64,000 bases of DNA from Heterostelium multicystogenum (lineage: Eukaryota; Evosea; Eumycetozoa; Acytosteliales; Acytosteliaceae), in contig RCNN01000027.1 in the NCBI GenBank assembly GCA_003667245.1, positions 91,804-155,803 of the forward strand, given 5' to 3'. The position numbers and the translations under genes were made by a program. Positions 1 through 10,081 of this stretch are shown one piece after another. The notes below the pieces were generated by a model that was given only the letters and a program-made list of their open reading frames with translations, had not been told where the DNA came from and did no database searches. Position 1 is the stretch's first letter, and every line of letters begins with the position of its first letter.

Positions 1-224
1 AATTTCTATATTCCATTTTTAATTGTTCCGATGTATATTGTTTAAACATAAAAAGTACAAGTTAATTTAATTGTATTTTTAGAATCACAAGCATTTTTAC
101 AAATGAAGATAAGAATAAAATAATTTTTTTAAATTAATATGATATTTTTTGGTAACTTACAGTTTTTAAAAATTACAAAAGTGAAGAATTCTGCAACTTT
201 TAGCTGTGGACACATCAAATGGTT

Positions 225-284
225 TCATCAGTGAAAATCATCAAATCTCAAATCCATCTTGGAATTGATGATTTTCACTGATGA
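225..284. repeat. Perfect 20-bp inverted repeat (hairpin)
   Basis: The arm at 225-244 (TCATCAGTGAAAATCATCAA) is the exact reverse complement of the arm at 265-284, with a 20-nt loop. No gene overlaps it. It could be a small-RNA precursor-like hairpin or the remains of a terminal inverted repeat; the sequence alone cannot decide. Confidence 0.7.
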
Positions 285-396
285 TTCCATTTTTTTTTGA
301 TATGTAACAGTATTGTCCTTTCAATCCTTCAGCAATGGTTCTTTAACAGTTGTTACCAAATATAATATTTACCTATAGAACATTATATATATTATT

Positions 397-460
397 TAAT
401 GGTTTTAACCATTGTAATTATTGGAATGAGTAGATATTATCTAGATTCCTAGAATCTAGA
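397..460 (+). repeat. Diverged direct repeat, copy A (possible LTR relic)
   Basis: This stretch (TAATGGTTTTAACC... through ...ATTATCTAGATTCC...) resembles 1119-1184 in the same orientation, roughly three bases in four by eye. The two copies lie about 720 bp apart and bracket a gypsy-type pol remnant, so a pair of decayed LTR pieces is the simplest reading. Confidence 0.4.
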
Positions 461-479
461 CTTAATAGGTTTAATGGTT

Positions 480-911
480 AACCTTATATATTTTCTAAAA
501 GTTTCCTTTTCTAAAACTGAATATCTTGGAAGTGAACTTGAAGTTGGAGAAGCATTAGGTACCAAATTAATTCCATGTTCGACTGTTTTAACTTTGTTTT
601 CAATAAAAAAATTGATCGTTGAATATTTCTTTATATTCTTCCATCATATTTCCAATAGAATCTTCCTGTTCAGTTTGTTAGCAATAAGCGAAATATTGAA
701 GCTTCTAAAGAGGTAACAATACTTTGGATGATATCTTTACTGTTGAGCATTGGCTTTCTGATATCCAATCCATTATATCCCTTTCAGGTTTTAAATGAAG
801 ATAATTATGAAAAATGTTGTAAAACCTTCTATTAGTAGTCAAACAAAAAATATAATATAGTAAGTACCTATAGAGGTCAGATAAGAATAATAAAGATAAT
901 GTTAATATCAC
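480..911 (-). mobile_element. Decayed Ty3/gypsy-type pol fragment (protease end and start of reverse transcriptase)
   Basis: Read on the minus strand, the 911-705 part gives a sequence ending in a DI..MDWIS-type motif, as at the C-terminal end of gypsy aspartic proteases. The 690-480 part gives an EEYKEIF block and, after a frame change at a run of T on the minus strand (about 602-608), a VEHGINLVPNASP block followed by PRYSVLEK. That layout matches the conserved N-terminal start of gypsy-type reverse transcriptases, where His, a proline-rich turn and an R-Y/S motif precede the palm domain. The reading is broken by stops and at least two frame changes, and no integrase or full reverse transcriptase remains. 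It lies upstream of a tRNA gene, the favoured target of the dictyostelid DGLT-A type gypsy elements. Family assignment is by motif only. Confidence 0.55.
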
Positions 912-1118
912 AACCCTGCAGTTGGCAAAGGTGGATAGAAATAACTAATAAGAAAAGATAATGTTAAAAGATAAACTTTTATTATAAGAAGATTAGTACT
1001 AATGGTACTGGAAGGCAATTTGTAATAAGAAGAGGAGTTGGTATTTATATTTGTAGAAATGATTCCTTAGAAGAATCAGATATTATTATTTTTAGAAGGA
1101 AGTTGGAAAGATATTGAT

Positions 1119-1184
1119 TAATGGGTTTAACCCTTATGATTATTTGAATAGGAGGATGTTATCTAGATCTTCTAAAGATCTGGA
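1119..1184 (+). repeat. Diverged direct repeat, copy B (possible LTR relic)
   Basis: Partner of the repeat at 397-460, sharing a TAATGG(G)TTTAACC start and a GTTATCTAGAT core. It ends about 55 bp upstream of the tRNA-Asn gene, in the zone where tRNA-targeting gypsy elements of dictyostelids insert. Confidence 0.4.
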
Positions 1185-1240
1185 TCAAGAGTTGTTATCG
1201 GGTCTAGTAGTCTTACTTTATTAATATGAGATTTCATAAA

Positions 1241-1313
1241 GCTTCTGTGGCTCAGTCGGCAGAGCATACGGCTGTTAACCGTAGGGTCGTTGGTTCGATC
1301 CCAACCAGGAGCG
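1241..1313 (+). tRNA. tRNA-Asn (GTT)
   Basis: This is a 73-nt intronless cloverleaf. The acceptor arms GCTTCTG and CAGGAGC pair in full, counting one G-U. The D arm is GCTC/GAGC. The anticodon stem TACGG/CCGTA encloses the loop CTGTTAA with anticodon GTT at 1274-1276. The T arm GTTGG/CCAAC encloses TTCGATC. The A box and B box internal promoter elements are intact and a T5 run follows, so the gene looks functional. No CCA is encoded, as expected in a eukaryote. Retroelement sequence lies on both sides. Confidence 0.95.
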
Positions 1314-1314
1314 A

Positions 1315-1319
1315 TTTTT
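1315..1319 (+). terminator. RNA polymerase III T-run terminator
   Basis: TTTTT begins two bases after the last base of the tRNA-Asn gene, the usual pol III stop signal. Confidence 0.8.
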
Positions 1320-1547
1320 GAAACAAACCCGCACCCGGAGGCGGGTCTAATTTCGAGAATTTTTAATATATCTGTAAAACACGAAGTTCAAAAATCATAA
1401 AAATAAGAAATTTATAGTATAAAAACCGAAAATAATCAAATAAACAAATCATTCCAATTAATAACCCTAATTCCTCTATAGTTATAATTAATTATTGTTA
1501 ATAGATCCTATATATATACGTTTTATGTGTTACTCTTTTAAAATATC

Positions 1548-1557
1548 TATTTGAGTA
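1548..1557 (+). repeat. Target-site duplication, 5' copy
   Basis: TATTTGAGTA directly precedes the SINE-like element; the identical 10-mer directly follows its poly(A) tail at 1956-1965. Confidence 0.8.
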
Positions 1558-1955
1558 CCAAGGCAGAGTAGCTGATGTGGTATGGTAGTCTGCTTGTGAC
1601 GCCTTGGGTCGTGGGTTCGAATCCCGGGTTTTCCAGTTTTTCCCCATACACTTCAAGTGAACCCATGTACTTTCAAGTCTGTATGATACCATCCCGCCAT
1701 GAAGAATATGTAAATTGACAAGCGAAGCCCTCAACTACGTATACCATTGGTGTACTCTTAAAATCTTCTGTCGCTTCGAAATACTTAACAGTCCACTGTT
1801 GAAACACCTTGCTCCAAATAAGAATAGGAAGTCATGCCTCTATAAAATGATGGTCATCACAACCGGCCTGTGGTTGTAAAAAGAAATCTGTAGGCTTCTA
1901 AACCCTACCTTAAATAAACAACTGTATGGTTATAACAACAAAAAAAAAAAAAAAA
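1558..1955 (+). mobile_element. tRNA-derived SINE-like retroposon
   Basis: This 398-bp element is flanked by identical 10-bp direct repeats. Its head resembles a tRNA: an A-box-like TAGCTGATGTGG at 1569-1580 and a perfect B box GGTTCGAATCC at 1614-1624, 33 nt apart. The anticodon-arm region (loop TTGTGAC) would read GTG (His) if intact, but acceptor and anticodon stems no longer pair well, so it is not a working tRNA. An unrelated body of about 310 bp follows, with AATAAA near the 3' end, then a poly(A) tract of about 15 or more. Together these define a tRNA-headed SINE mobilised by a poly(A)-recognising LINE machinery. It sits about 245 bp downstream of tRNA-Asn, near the zone used by tRNA-targeting TRE elements. 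Copy number elsewhere is unknown. Confidence 0.8.
1569..1624 (+). promoter_or_regulatory. Internal pol III promoter (A and B boxes) of the SINE
   Basis: The A-box-like motif at 1569-1580 and the consensus B box at 1614-1624 have tRNA-type spacing and lie inside the element head, as expected for a self-transcribing SINE. Confidence 0.65.
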
Positions 1956-1965
1956 TATTTGAGTA
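1956..1965 (+). repeat. Target-site duplication, 3' copy
   Basis: TATTTGAGTA immediately follows the poly(A) tail of the SINE and matches 1548-1557 exactly. Confidence 0.8.
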
Positions 1966-2242
1966 AGAGTCTTTTTATATAGGTCTGATCAACCTTTATT
2001 TATTAAAGTAGAATAGACAGTTATTGAAAAAGATGAAGTTTTTCATGATTAAAAAGTCTTTCAAACTTTGAAAAGAGTTGTATCTTAGAAATGAATGTCT
2101 CACAAAAAACAGGTTTTATCTAAAGGTATAAAAAAATTTTATCTTAAAAAGTTTTAAATTAATTTCTAATTACTGTTTGCTGTATAACCAGAAAAATAAA
2201 GATATGGAGGTTCTGAACAAGTTTGAGTAGTACCTATCATCA

Positions 2243-4452
2243 ATGCAAACAAATAACACTAATTTATTTATATTTCTTATAAGGCAACCCTATATATTGA
2301 ATATCATCACTAGATACATTCACATAGATCATTGTAAATTCAATTGCAACAAGAAATCAAAGTATATTGAATATGTAGACTATCTAATTGATCACTGTTT
2401 ATTCGATAAGATCGAGGCATTGGATGATCTTTTCAACCCATGCAGCAGACTTAACACCATCAGATTCTGGTCAACTCGATCACTGGAGTACTTGGTTTCA
2501 AACTCAAATATCTATTATGAACTGCTTGTGCAATTGATAAATAGAGATTTACGAAATGACCAATCAAAGTATTATTCATTGGCTTTGCATCATACTGTCT
2601 TTATTAAAGCTATTGAAGCAAGCGATGACGATTTCACTCTTGTTAAGCTCTTGTTCTCTAGCTATCCTGATCTAGTAACCTATCATTGTTATGCTGCAGC
2701 TGCTCGAATTGGGCGTATCGATATCATCAAATATCTCATGAAAAACCATAAAATTAGAATTGATAGATACACTCTTATTGCTTCAGCATCAGCAAATCAA
2801 TTCAAGACTATAGAGTTTTTCGATCGCTATCAGAAGAAGCATTTTGCAAATGAATTGCCCAATCTCAGTATTTCATTCACACCTGAGGTTATGGATGCTG
2901 CTGTTGCATCGGGTGCAATTGAGTGCATAGAGTATCTATTGGAGCATAGAAACGAAGGTTGCACAACACATGCCATTAACTCTGCTTGTAGACAATTCGA
3001 AAAATTAAGTAGTGTAGATGCTCAGTCTGAGTCAAAACAACTTCAAGCGATTAAATTGGTTCACAGGAAGCTATTTATCAGTTGTACGGATGAAGCACCT
3101 TTAGCTCTCATTGAGCGAGGCAGATTGGATGTCTTGGAAGCACTATATCAACACGGTATCTTGCCTCATGCAGAGTCAATTACTTTCAACAACAAAACTC
3201 TTGACAAAGAGCTTGTTGAAACGGCTATCAATTGTGGAAGGCTAGATATTGTAAAATATCTGTTGGAAACTGTAGGACTCTTGCCGACTAGACTCAAAGT
3301 TCTTGGCGCTTGTGAAAATGGATATGTAGATGTTATTGCCTATCTATTGACCCGAGAGAATATCAAGAAATATAAAGAATTAATTAGAGTGTACATCGTA
3401 GACATGGTAATATTATCAATAAGGAATGGACATTTGGATTTGGTTAAGTTACTATTTTCTATGGGATGGGTAGCCAGGACTGTTAGATATAGTTATCATC
3501 CCGAACTGCTCCATCATGCTGCAATAAATTGTGGAAATCCAGCAATCATCGAATACTTAATAGTTAACGTCAAGTGGATATTCTCAAGGACAATAGGAAG
3601 TATTACCAATTTTGAGACAAGTCCTCAGTATCTTCTTCAAACAATCAAAATCCTCACCAAGCACTTTGGACAATTTGATTTGAAACAATGTCACCAGCTA
3701 GTTTCTGGTGTATCTCTAGAGATATTTCTTTTCTTTGAAGCAAACTACAAACTGGATAAAAATGTCTGTGGAAACATTTACACAAATTTTGCATCCTGTA
3801 GAGGATTACTTGATTTAGTCAAGTATCTACATCAGAATGGATATAAATTTTCAAGTGAATCAATTCAAGGTGCAATGATACACAACAAAATGGAGGTGAT
3901 CAAGTATCTGGTAGAAACTGTTGGTGTGTCGCCAATGAACAATCTTCTTTATTATATTTCTTCATTTACCAGTTTAGAGGTAGTCAGGTATCTGGTAAAC
4001 AAGTTTCCATTCTTAGAAGTAACATCATTGGTCATATATAAGGCAATAGAGACAAAGTTTATAGCCATTGTTGATTTTCTTTTAGGCTGTGAACTAAGTA
4101 CAGTTCAGGAAGATACAAATTTACTACATCTTGATAATCTGGTTATTCCCCCCGATATTTTAGTTGCCATTGCCACTAAAGTTCCATATCTGTTTACAGT
4201 AGAAAAATGGCAGCAGTTTTTTAAATCAAGTACTCGAAGCAGATAGTTTGGATCTTCTCATCATTTTACTTGAAACCTACAAACCAGTCATCAATATCAA
4301 CCATCTCAAACAAGCAAAAATCATGTAGTGTTTTGGTTCAGTTACTCAATTATTTCAAACCAACTGAGCAACAACAGAAAGATCTCTTAGCTCATTCATT
4401 ATCACAACGTCGACAAAGTATAGTTGACTTCTATTGGTACAGAAATAAATAA
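2243..4452 (+). CDS. Ankyrin-repeat protein of the large dictyostelid family (two frameshifts near the 3' end)
   Basis: A long single-exon gene starting at ATG 2243. The protein is built of loosely conserved ankyrin units with the recurring pattern 'A...G.LDIVKYLLE', for example around residues 150-175, 315-345, 385-400 and 530-560. Such proteins form large lineage-specific families in dictyostelids; their function is unknown, and ankyrin stacks generally bind proteins. The open frame stops at 4244-4246. Removing one T from T6 at 4217-4222 restores an ankyrin-like continuation (LEADSLDLLIILLE). A second shift at A5 4316-4320 then leads to a tail ending at 4450-4452. Both breaks are single extra bases in homopolymers, so sequencing error or recent decay are the alternatives. 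No introns are seen. Confidence 0.8.
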
Positions 4453-4484
4453 ATACTTTAATTGTTTGTTTTGGTTAAACTAAT

Positions 4485-7400
4485 TTATAAATGTTTTATG
4501 ATTGCTGGACTTAACCTCTTCTTTGTATTTTTTTCACCAAAAACAGAGATTAGAGATGATACAGATGGAGAATGGTCATTGGTTGCAATGAGTTTTGGAT
4601 CAGGAAGGTTATTGACGGTATGACTTTTTTTGAGCTCAGGTGGGGGTTTACTTGTCTGTGCTCTCGGCCTAATAGTAGAAGGAGATCCAGTTTCAAGTGA
4701 AGACTGACCAGCAGGTGAATTTGGAGCAGACTGGGGAAGTGGTGCCGATGTCTTTCTCAGTGATACTTTGATTGGTGAATCTGGACCGCCAATATGAAGT
4801 GTTTTTGTGGCCGATACAGTGGATGGTGAGGGTGACCTGGGTGTAGTTCCTGGTGTTGTATTTGCAGATGCTAGCGTTGGTGAGGTATTGATGGGCGAGT
4901 TTGATTCTGATTTTGGAAGAGGTTTGGAAAATGGTTTGGCAATAGGTTTGGAAATTGGCTTGGCAATTGTTTTTGCGACTGGCTTTGACATTGGTTTGAT
5001 GGGAGATACTCTTGGGGAGTCTGCGGATTGAGCCTTTTCAGTGATGACAGCTAAGTCTGGATTTCTTGGGGCCAGTTCTGGCTGGGTTGGTTTATTCAAC
5101 TCCAAAGTTGGAATGCTAGTAATTTCAACTGGCTTCGTTTCCTGAATGAGCACAGGACTTTCAAGGACATCTTCCAGTTGTTGAAGCAACAATCTTTCTT
5201 TAGCGATTACATCTTCATCTTCCTTAGTGGATGACTCTAATGGAAGAATAGCTGCAGCTTGCTTAGGAGATGGTTGTAATGACGATTCAATATCGAATCT
5301 TTCTTGATAGAATGCATGTAATTTGTCTTCTTCGTCAAGAACTGAGCTTTGGTCAGAGATCATATCTATGGTCTCCAATGAACTATTGATTGACGCTCTA
5401 CATGATGGTGGATTAAAATCAATACTTTCATTATGATTTCTCTTGACGCTGTAGTTGCTCTTGTTCTTGTGATTGCTCTTGTTTCTCCTTTGGTGGATGT
5501 TCAGCTTCGGTATTGGCATTTGGAGAGGTGGATGGAGATGATGAAGAAGCCAATGGAATAATTACAGACGCATGGTAGTTTGATTTACCAGTAGTCATCG
5601 TTCCCTTTCTCCATGCTTTTGTCAATGGCAGCTTTATGGTTAGTGGGCGAAGGTGAGTTTGAAGTGGGTGAGGTTGAAGATGGTGAGTTTGGTGAAGTTG
5701 AGGCAAGTGATATTGGTACAGGTGGTTGTAATTGCTGTTGAATCGGCTGAGATGGTAGCAAATCGTTGGTTTGTGGCTGTGTAGTTGCTTCAAGAGGTGG
5801 TGAAGGAGGTTGCTGCATCTTGTGTAGTTTGTAAAAGCTAATGTTTTCCTTTTTGAAATCGATCTTCTCCCCGAGTAATCTTTGAACCTTATCAATACTC
5901 TTTTGTTCCTCAGGTGACTTTGATTTGACATTGTCATTTGCTGAGTGGTTTTGGTGATGACTAGTATGGCTTTGATTATTGTTGGGATGGTGATCGGTTG
6001 CTATCTTGGTTGGCGAAGTTGAGACTGCGACAGGAGGTGTACTATCGGTCGAAGAGCCTAATTGTGAGGGATGTATCTTTTCTCCAAAGAACTTGTTCAG
6101 CTTGTTCAAACGCGATTCTACCTGGTTGCTATTGCCATTGATAGTCTGATTGTTGTTGTTACTGCTTCTGAGTGATCCTCCAGAGTTTGCATTCTGCACA
6201 GCTCCATTTGTATTGGAAGTGTTCTTTAAAGAGGCAGTTAAAAGTGACTCTTGTATTTGTACAGAGAATCTAATCTTTTCGCTGTAATCAACTTTCTCAG
6301 AGTCAAGCCATTCACCTATGAATGTTTCGATTCTATTGTTTCTCTCTTCTAATGAATTATTATTTAACTTATTGAGCTAATATATAATTTGTATTAGTTG
6401 GATTGTTACAGTTGAGAAGGCTAACATGTGATACACTTACATTTGGAGGTAAGAATTGATATGACAACGAATCTAAACTCTCACCAAAGAATCTTATTAG
6501 GTTGTGACATGAGTAGGTTGAATTTGTAAGAGAGGAGTCATTTGAGAGCAGTTGATTGAATCGGTGAACAACGTCAATCGCGTTGGTAACCTCTGTTGAC
6601 TCCAACAGACTACCGACAATGTACTCGTTAAACTCTTGGCTGTTAATTGGCTTCTTTTTAACTGTTGTTGTAATGATAGATCTAAAGTTGTTTTAAGTTA
6701 GTATCCGCATGGTGCTGAAACGTAATTACGTGATAACATACTGTGTTGTGGAAAGAATAGTTGAGAAATCAGAGTAGCTTATTGATTGGAACGACCAAAG
6801 TGACTCAAACAATGCATATGTAGATACATAGCACTCGTCTAGCCAGTTGTAGTCGCTAAATACGATGTTCCACTTGTCAACCTCGGTATCGTCTTCCTCT
6901 TTAACCGACGATGGTTTCTCATCTTGATGATCTGTATCGACTTGTTTGTTCGCCTGAGTCATCATACTCTCGTCGCTAATTCTGCTACTGTTGATATTGT
7001 CGGTGTTTCCATTGGTACTACTACTGTTGCTATTCTTGTTGGCTCTTAATCCATATGCCTGTGACAGGAGATACGACAATGAAATACCGACCAATGCCAC
7101 TGGATATGATTTCGATATTGGTTGACATTGCTCATCAGAGTTCATATCGTCTTGATCTTGATCGTGATTCAGCTCTCTGCTTGTCTGCGCAGACAATATG
7201 TACTTGAACAGTGATGTATGCTGCTTGGCAAAGTAGTTTAGATTTCTCAACGCTATTACACCTGTGCAGTTGAGATCGTCCGATGGGTTAGCACCGCGGA
7301 AACCAAGCAACAGCCACTTATAAGAACTACAACCTCCGTATGGGTACAATGTCAATGTTGACGACCACAAATCAGAGAACAATATCTGATGTTGTATTCT

Positions 7401-9102
7401 CTCTGTGTCAATTGATTCCAAACATTGATCCTTCAATTCGCTAACCATGATATTCTTTAAGAAAGGGTAGGTGATATAAGAGATTAGTACATAACTTGGC
7501 AATGACAATGAGGTTGAACCCATATAGATATACATACTCTCAGTGTCTTAAATTGAATGCTGTTGGCTATTAGGTTATCTTTCATCTTTAGCTCCTATTT
7601 AGTGAGGTAAACAGATTGGTTAGCATTAGCTAGATGTTCATAAGACGCAGAGCCGCCAGAGATCTAGATAGTACATACATATAATGCATTAAAGATGTTG
7701 TCTTTGTGTAGTTTGTTTATGTAGTTTACAGGATTTGGTGATAATAAATAAATATTGTTGATGAGTGATATGGTCTGTATGATTATTTCACTGTGTAGAT
7801 TTGGTATTGATAAAAGGGAGGATGAAAGAGACTGAACAGATGCCGAAGCTCGAATGGCTTTGTTAAAATAAAGATCGTCGTCATAGTCTTTGTTTGTCGC
7901 CATTCTCCTCCAGGATGCTGTTGTCTCTGCGCTGCTCGTATTGCTCAAAGAGATACAAGTAGAAGTTCTTTTTGAATTCGGATGAGCATGTCTTTATACA
8001 TTGATCGATCAGAGTGAACAGTGACATTTTACCACTGGAGTCTTGGTGACTGTGACCTAAACTATCTCTATTCGAATGACTGTTGTTATTACTATTGTTA
8101 CCACTGCTATTGTTGCTGTTGCTGCTGCTGCCGCTTGGTGAAGATGGTGAAATGTTGTTACTATTGTTGGACTGTACAGAAGATGATGTAAGAGTGTTTG
8201 CTCGACCTGTATTCTTGCTGAAGGTTCTATTGATAGTTGCCGACGGTGAAATATCTACATAATTATTAGTATTATTATTGGTTGCTGTTGTTGTCAACAT
8301 TGTGTTGGTAATGCTCTTCAGTATCGTGTTGCTCTCACTGTTGGCGTCTGCGCTGCTGCCATTGCCACTGCTGTTTAAAGTTAGTTGGTTGTTTCTCTGT
8401 AGATATCCACGAGTAGGTTGATAGCCCAGAGTGTCGGCGAAACGGAAAATGATACGAATGATCTTTACTAGATTGTCAGAGCTGATAAACACGTGATCAT
8501 TTCTTGTGCGCTCTTTCAGCATCAGTAGCGTCAAATGGATATGCAAGCTCTCGATTGCCTTCCTCAATGCCTTCTTGTCCGACTTGCTGCTGTTGCCATT
8601 GGCGCCATTCGCATTTCCACTTGAATTGAGTGTGGTCGTCCTCATTTTGAATTGGGTTTGAATTTGGTTTTCGATGTGTGAGCGCAGTGATGAGGGTTGA
8701 GAATTGGGTGTCGATGTAAGTGGTGTTGAGATGGGACTGTTTCCAGTGGGTGGCGAAGTGTTGGCGACAGGAGGCAGCAGACTCTCCACGTCCGAGATAT
8801 ACTTATTGAGCGGTCGCAGCTTAAAGAAGAGGATATTGTCCTCTTTGAGGAACCTACTATCGCTTGAGTCTTCGATCCAAAGTCCCACTGCTCGCCTCTT
8901 GCAGACCGTAGTGAGACGAAATCAGTCCATTTGTATCTGAAATGAGTCTGAGAGTGGAGCTCTGGAAGCTGGCAGAAAACTCAATGAGATTTTCAAAAAG
9001 ATGTTTGACATGCTCCTGAAACGAGACATTGCTCTTGGCCTCATAGAAAAACTCTACTCCATCGGGATCATATATTCTGACCCTAGAAGATGGTGGTGGC
9101 AT
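4485..9102 (-). CDS. ELMO/CED-12 domain protein with a long C-terminal tail
   Basis: A probable Rac-activation scaffold; ELMO proteins act with Dock-type exchange factors in phagocytosis and migration. The start is the ATG at 9102. Exon spans are 9102-7679, 7594-7538, 7454-6742, 6681-6441 and 6376-4485, with GTATGT/GTAAGT donors, AG acceptors and consistent phases. A ubiquitin-like N-terminus (RIYDPDG...) and an armadillo-like helical region come first. The ELMO domain follows in exon 3: WLLLGFRGANPSDDL, then GVIALRNLNYFAKQ and YPVALVGISLSYLL. The tail is Ser/Pro/Thr/Asn-rich and carries at least five short 'L..FFGE' helices. Frameshifts occur at CCC 8884-8886 and TTT 7893-7895, and again near 5590 and 5440; each of the first two is cured by dropping one homopolymer base. 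The ELMO call is firm; which Dictyostelium ELMO paralogue it matches is unresolved. Confidence 0.85.
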
Positions 9103-10081
9103 TCTCTTGCTATCTCTACTACTCCTACACTGCTGTTGCTGCTGCTATTGTTCTTCTCTTTTCAGTAACTTGATAATACTAACTAACTACCCACAAACTA
9201 ACGAACTACTATAAATACAATAGAGAGTATATACAATAATACCAATACAATTACTAATATGTATAGTTTTGATTGATTGATTGTTTTGTTTGCCAGTAAT
9301 TGTGTCAAATTGTATTTATTTGTTTTTTCTGAGCAAAATCCGTTGCCTTTTTAAAAGAATGGTGACCTTTTTTTACTTAAGTGGTTGGATTGTTTTTTTT
9401 TTTGTTTTTTTAATTTTGTTGGTATAGTATTTTTGTATTTTTTTTTTTTGCAGGTTTTTTATTTTTGTTTTTACTAAAATGAAACTACTATTTTGTCTTT
9501 GATACCAATAACACAAAATTTGTTATAAATAAATGTTGGTTGGTGATGAGTAATTATTAATATGTTCTGTTATCTACTTTTAAGTTTATTAAGGATTTCT
9601 AATTTCTAAGTATAGTTTAATAGTGTTATTTGTGTTGAAGTTAAGCTATACTGGATAGGGATGAAGTTTGATAAAATTAGTGGAGTACTGCCACTATTTT
9701 TGAAGTAAAATCAATCACAACAACACAGTTGTTATAAAAAACAAAAAGTAGGAGATTGTTGCCTATTCAGCAAATCTCTTTTTTTATTTTTGTGTTCACA
9801 ACCACATAAAACGATCAAACCCACTTTTCAAAATCCACCATCATGAAAAAAGAGTTTGGTAATGGAATAATTTGGAACATAAATAAATCGGTAATTTGGC
9901 ATTACTTTAATTTATATGTTCTTTCCATTTATAAAAATTATGATTTTGTTTGATTGAATGATTGGTTTTGTTTTGTTTGGTATAAAAATTCAATAGCTTA
10001 ACTAAAAAAAAAAACAAAACTATAATATGGTTTTTTATTATTAGTATTTAATTATATTATATTTTATTTTATTTTGTTTTT
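9103..10081. other. Intergenic spacer with T-tracts
   Basis: Lies between the 3' end of the ACAP-type gene and the 5' end of the ELMO gene (both minus). Oligo-T runs dominate 9390-9480. No ORF, tRNA or repeat family could be supported; the right part should hold the ACAP-type 3' UTR and the left part the ELMO promoter. Confidence 0.6.

Noticed and set aside
474..716. 80-codon plus-strand ORF
   Set aside because: It is antisense to the gypsy-type pol remnant, has no protein features, and its reverse strand explains it.
1560..1635. Second functional tRNA gene
   Set aside because: The B box is perfect but acceptor and anticodon stems do not pair and a poly(A)-tailed body follows, so it is a SINE head.
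1498..1734. 78-codon minus-strand ORF with a 'DSNPRP' string
   Set aside because: It is the reverse translation of the tRNA-derived SINE head; such strings are a common artefact of antisense tRNA sequence.
5431..5937. 168-codon minus-strand ORF overlapping the ELMO tail
   Set aside because: Mostly a shadow frame of the Ser/Pro-rich tail; only its end may be the true frame after a one-base break.
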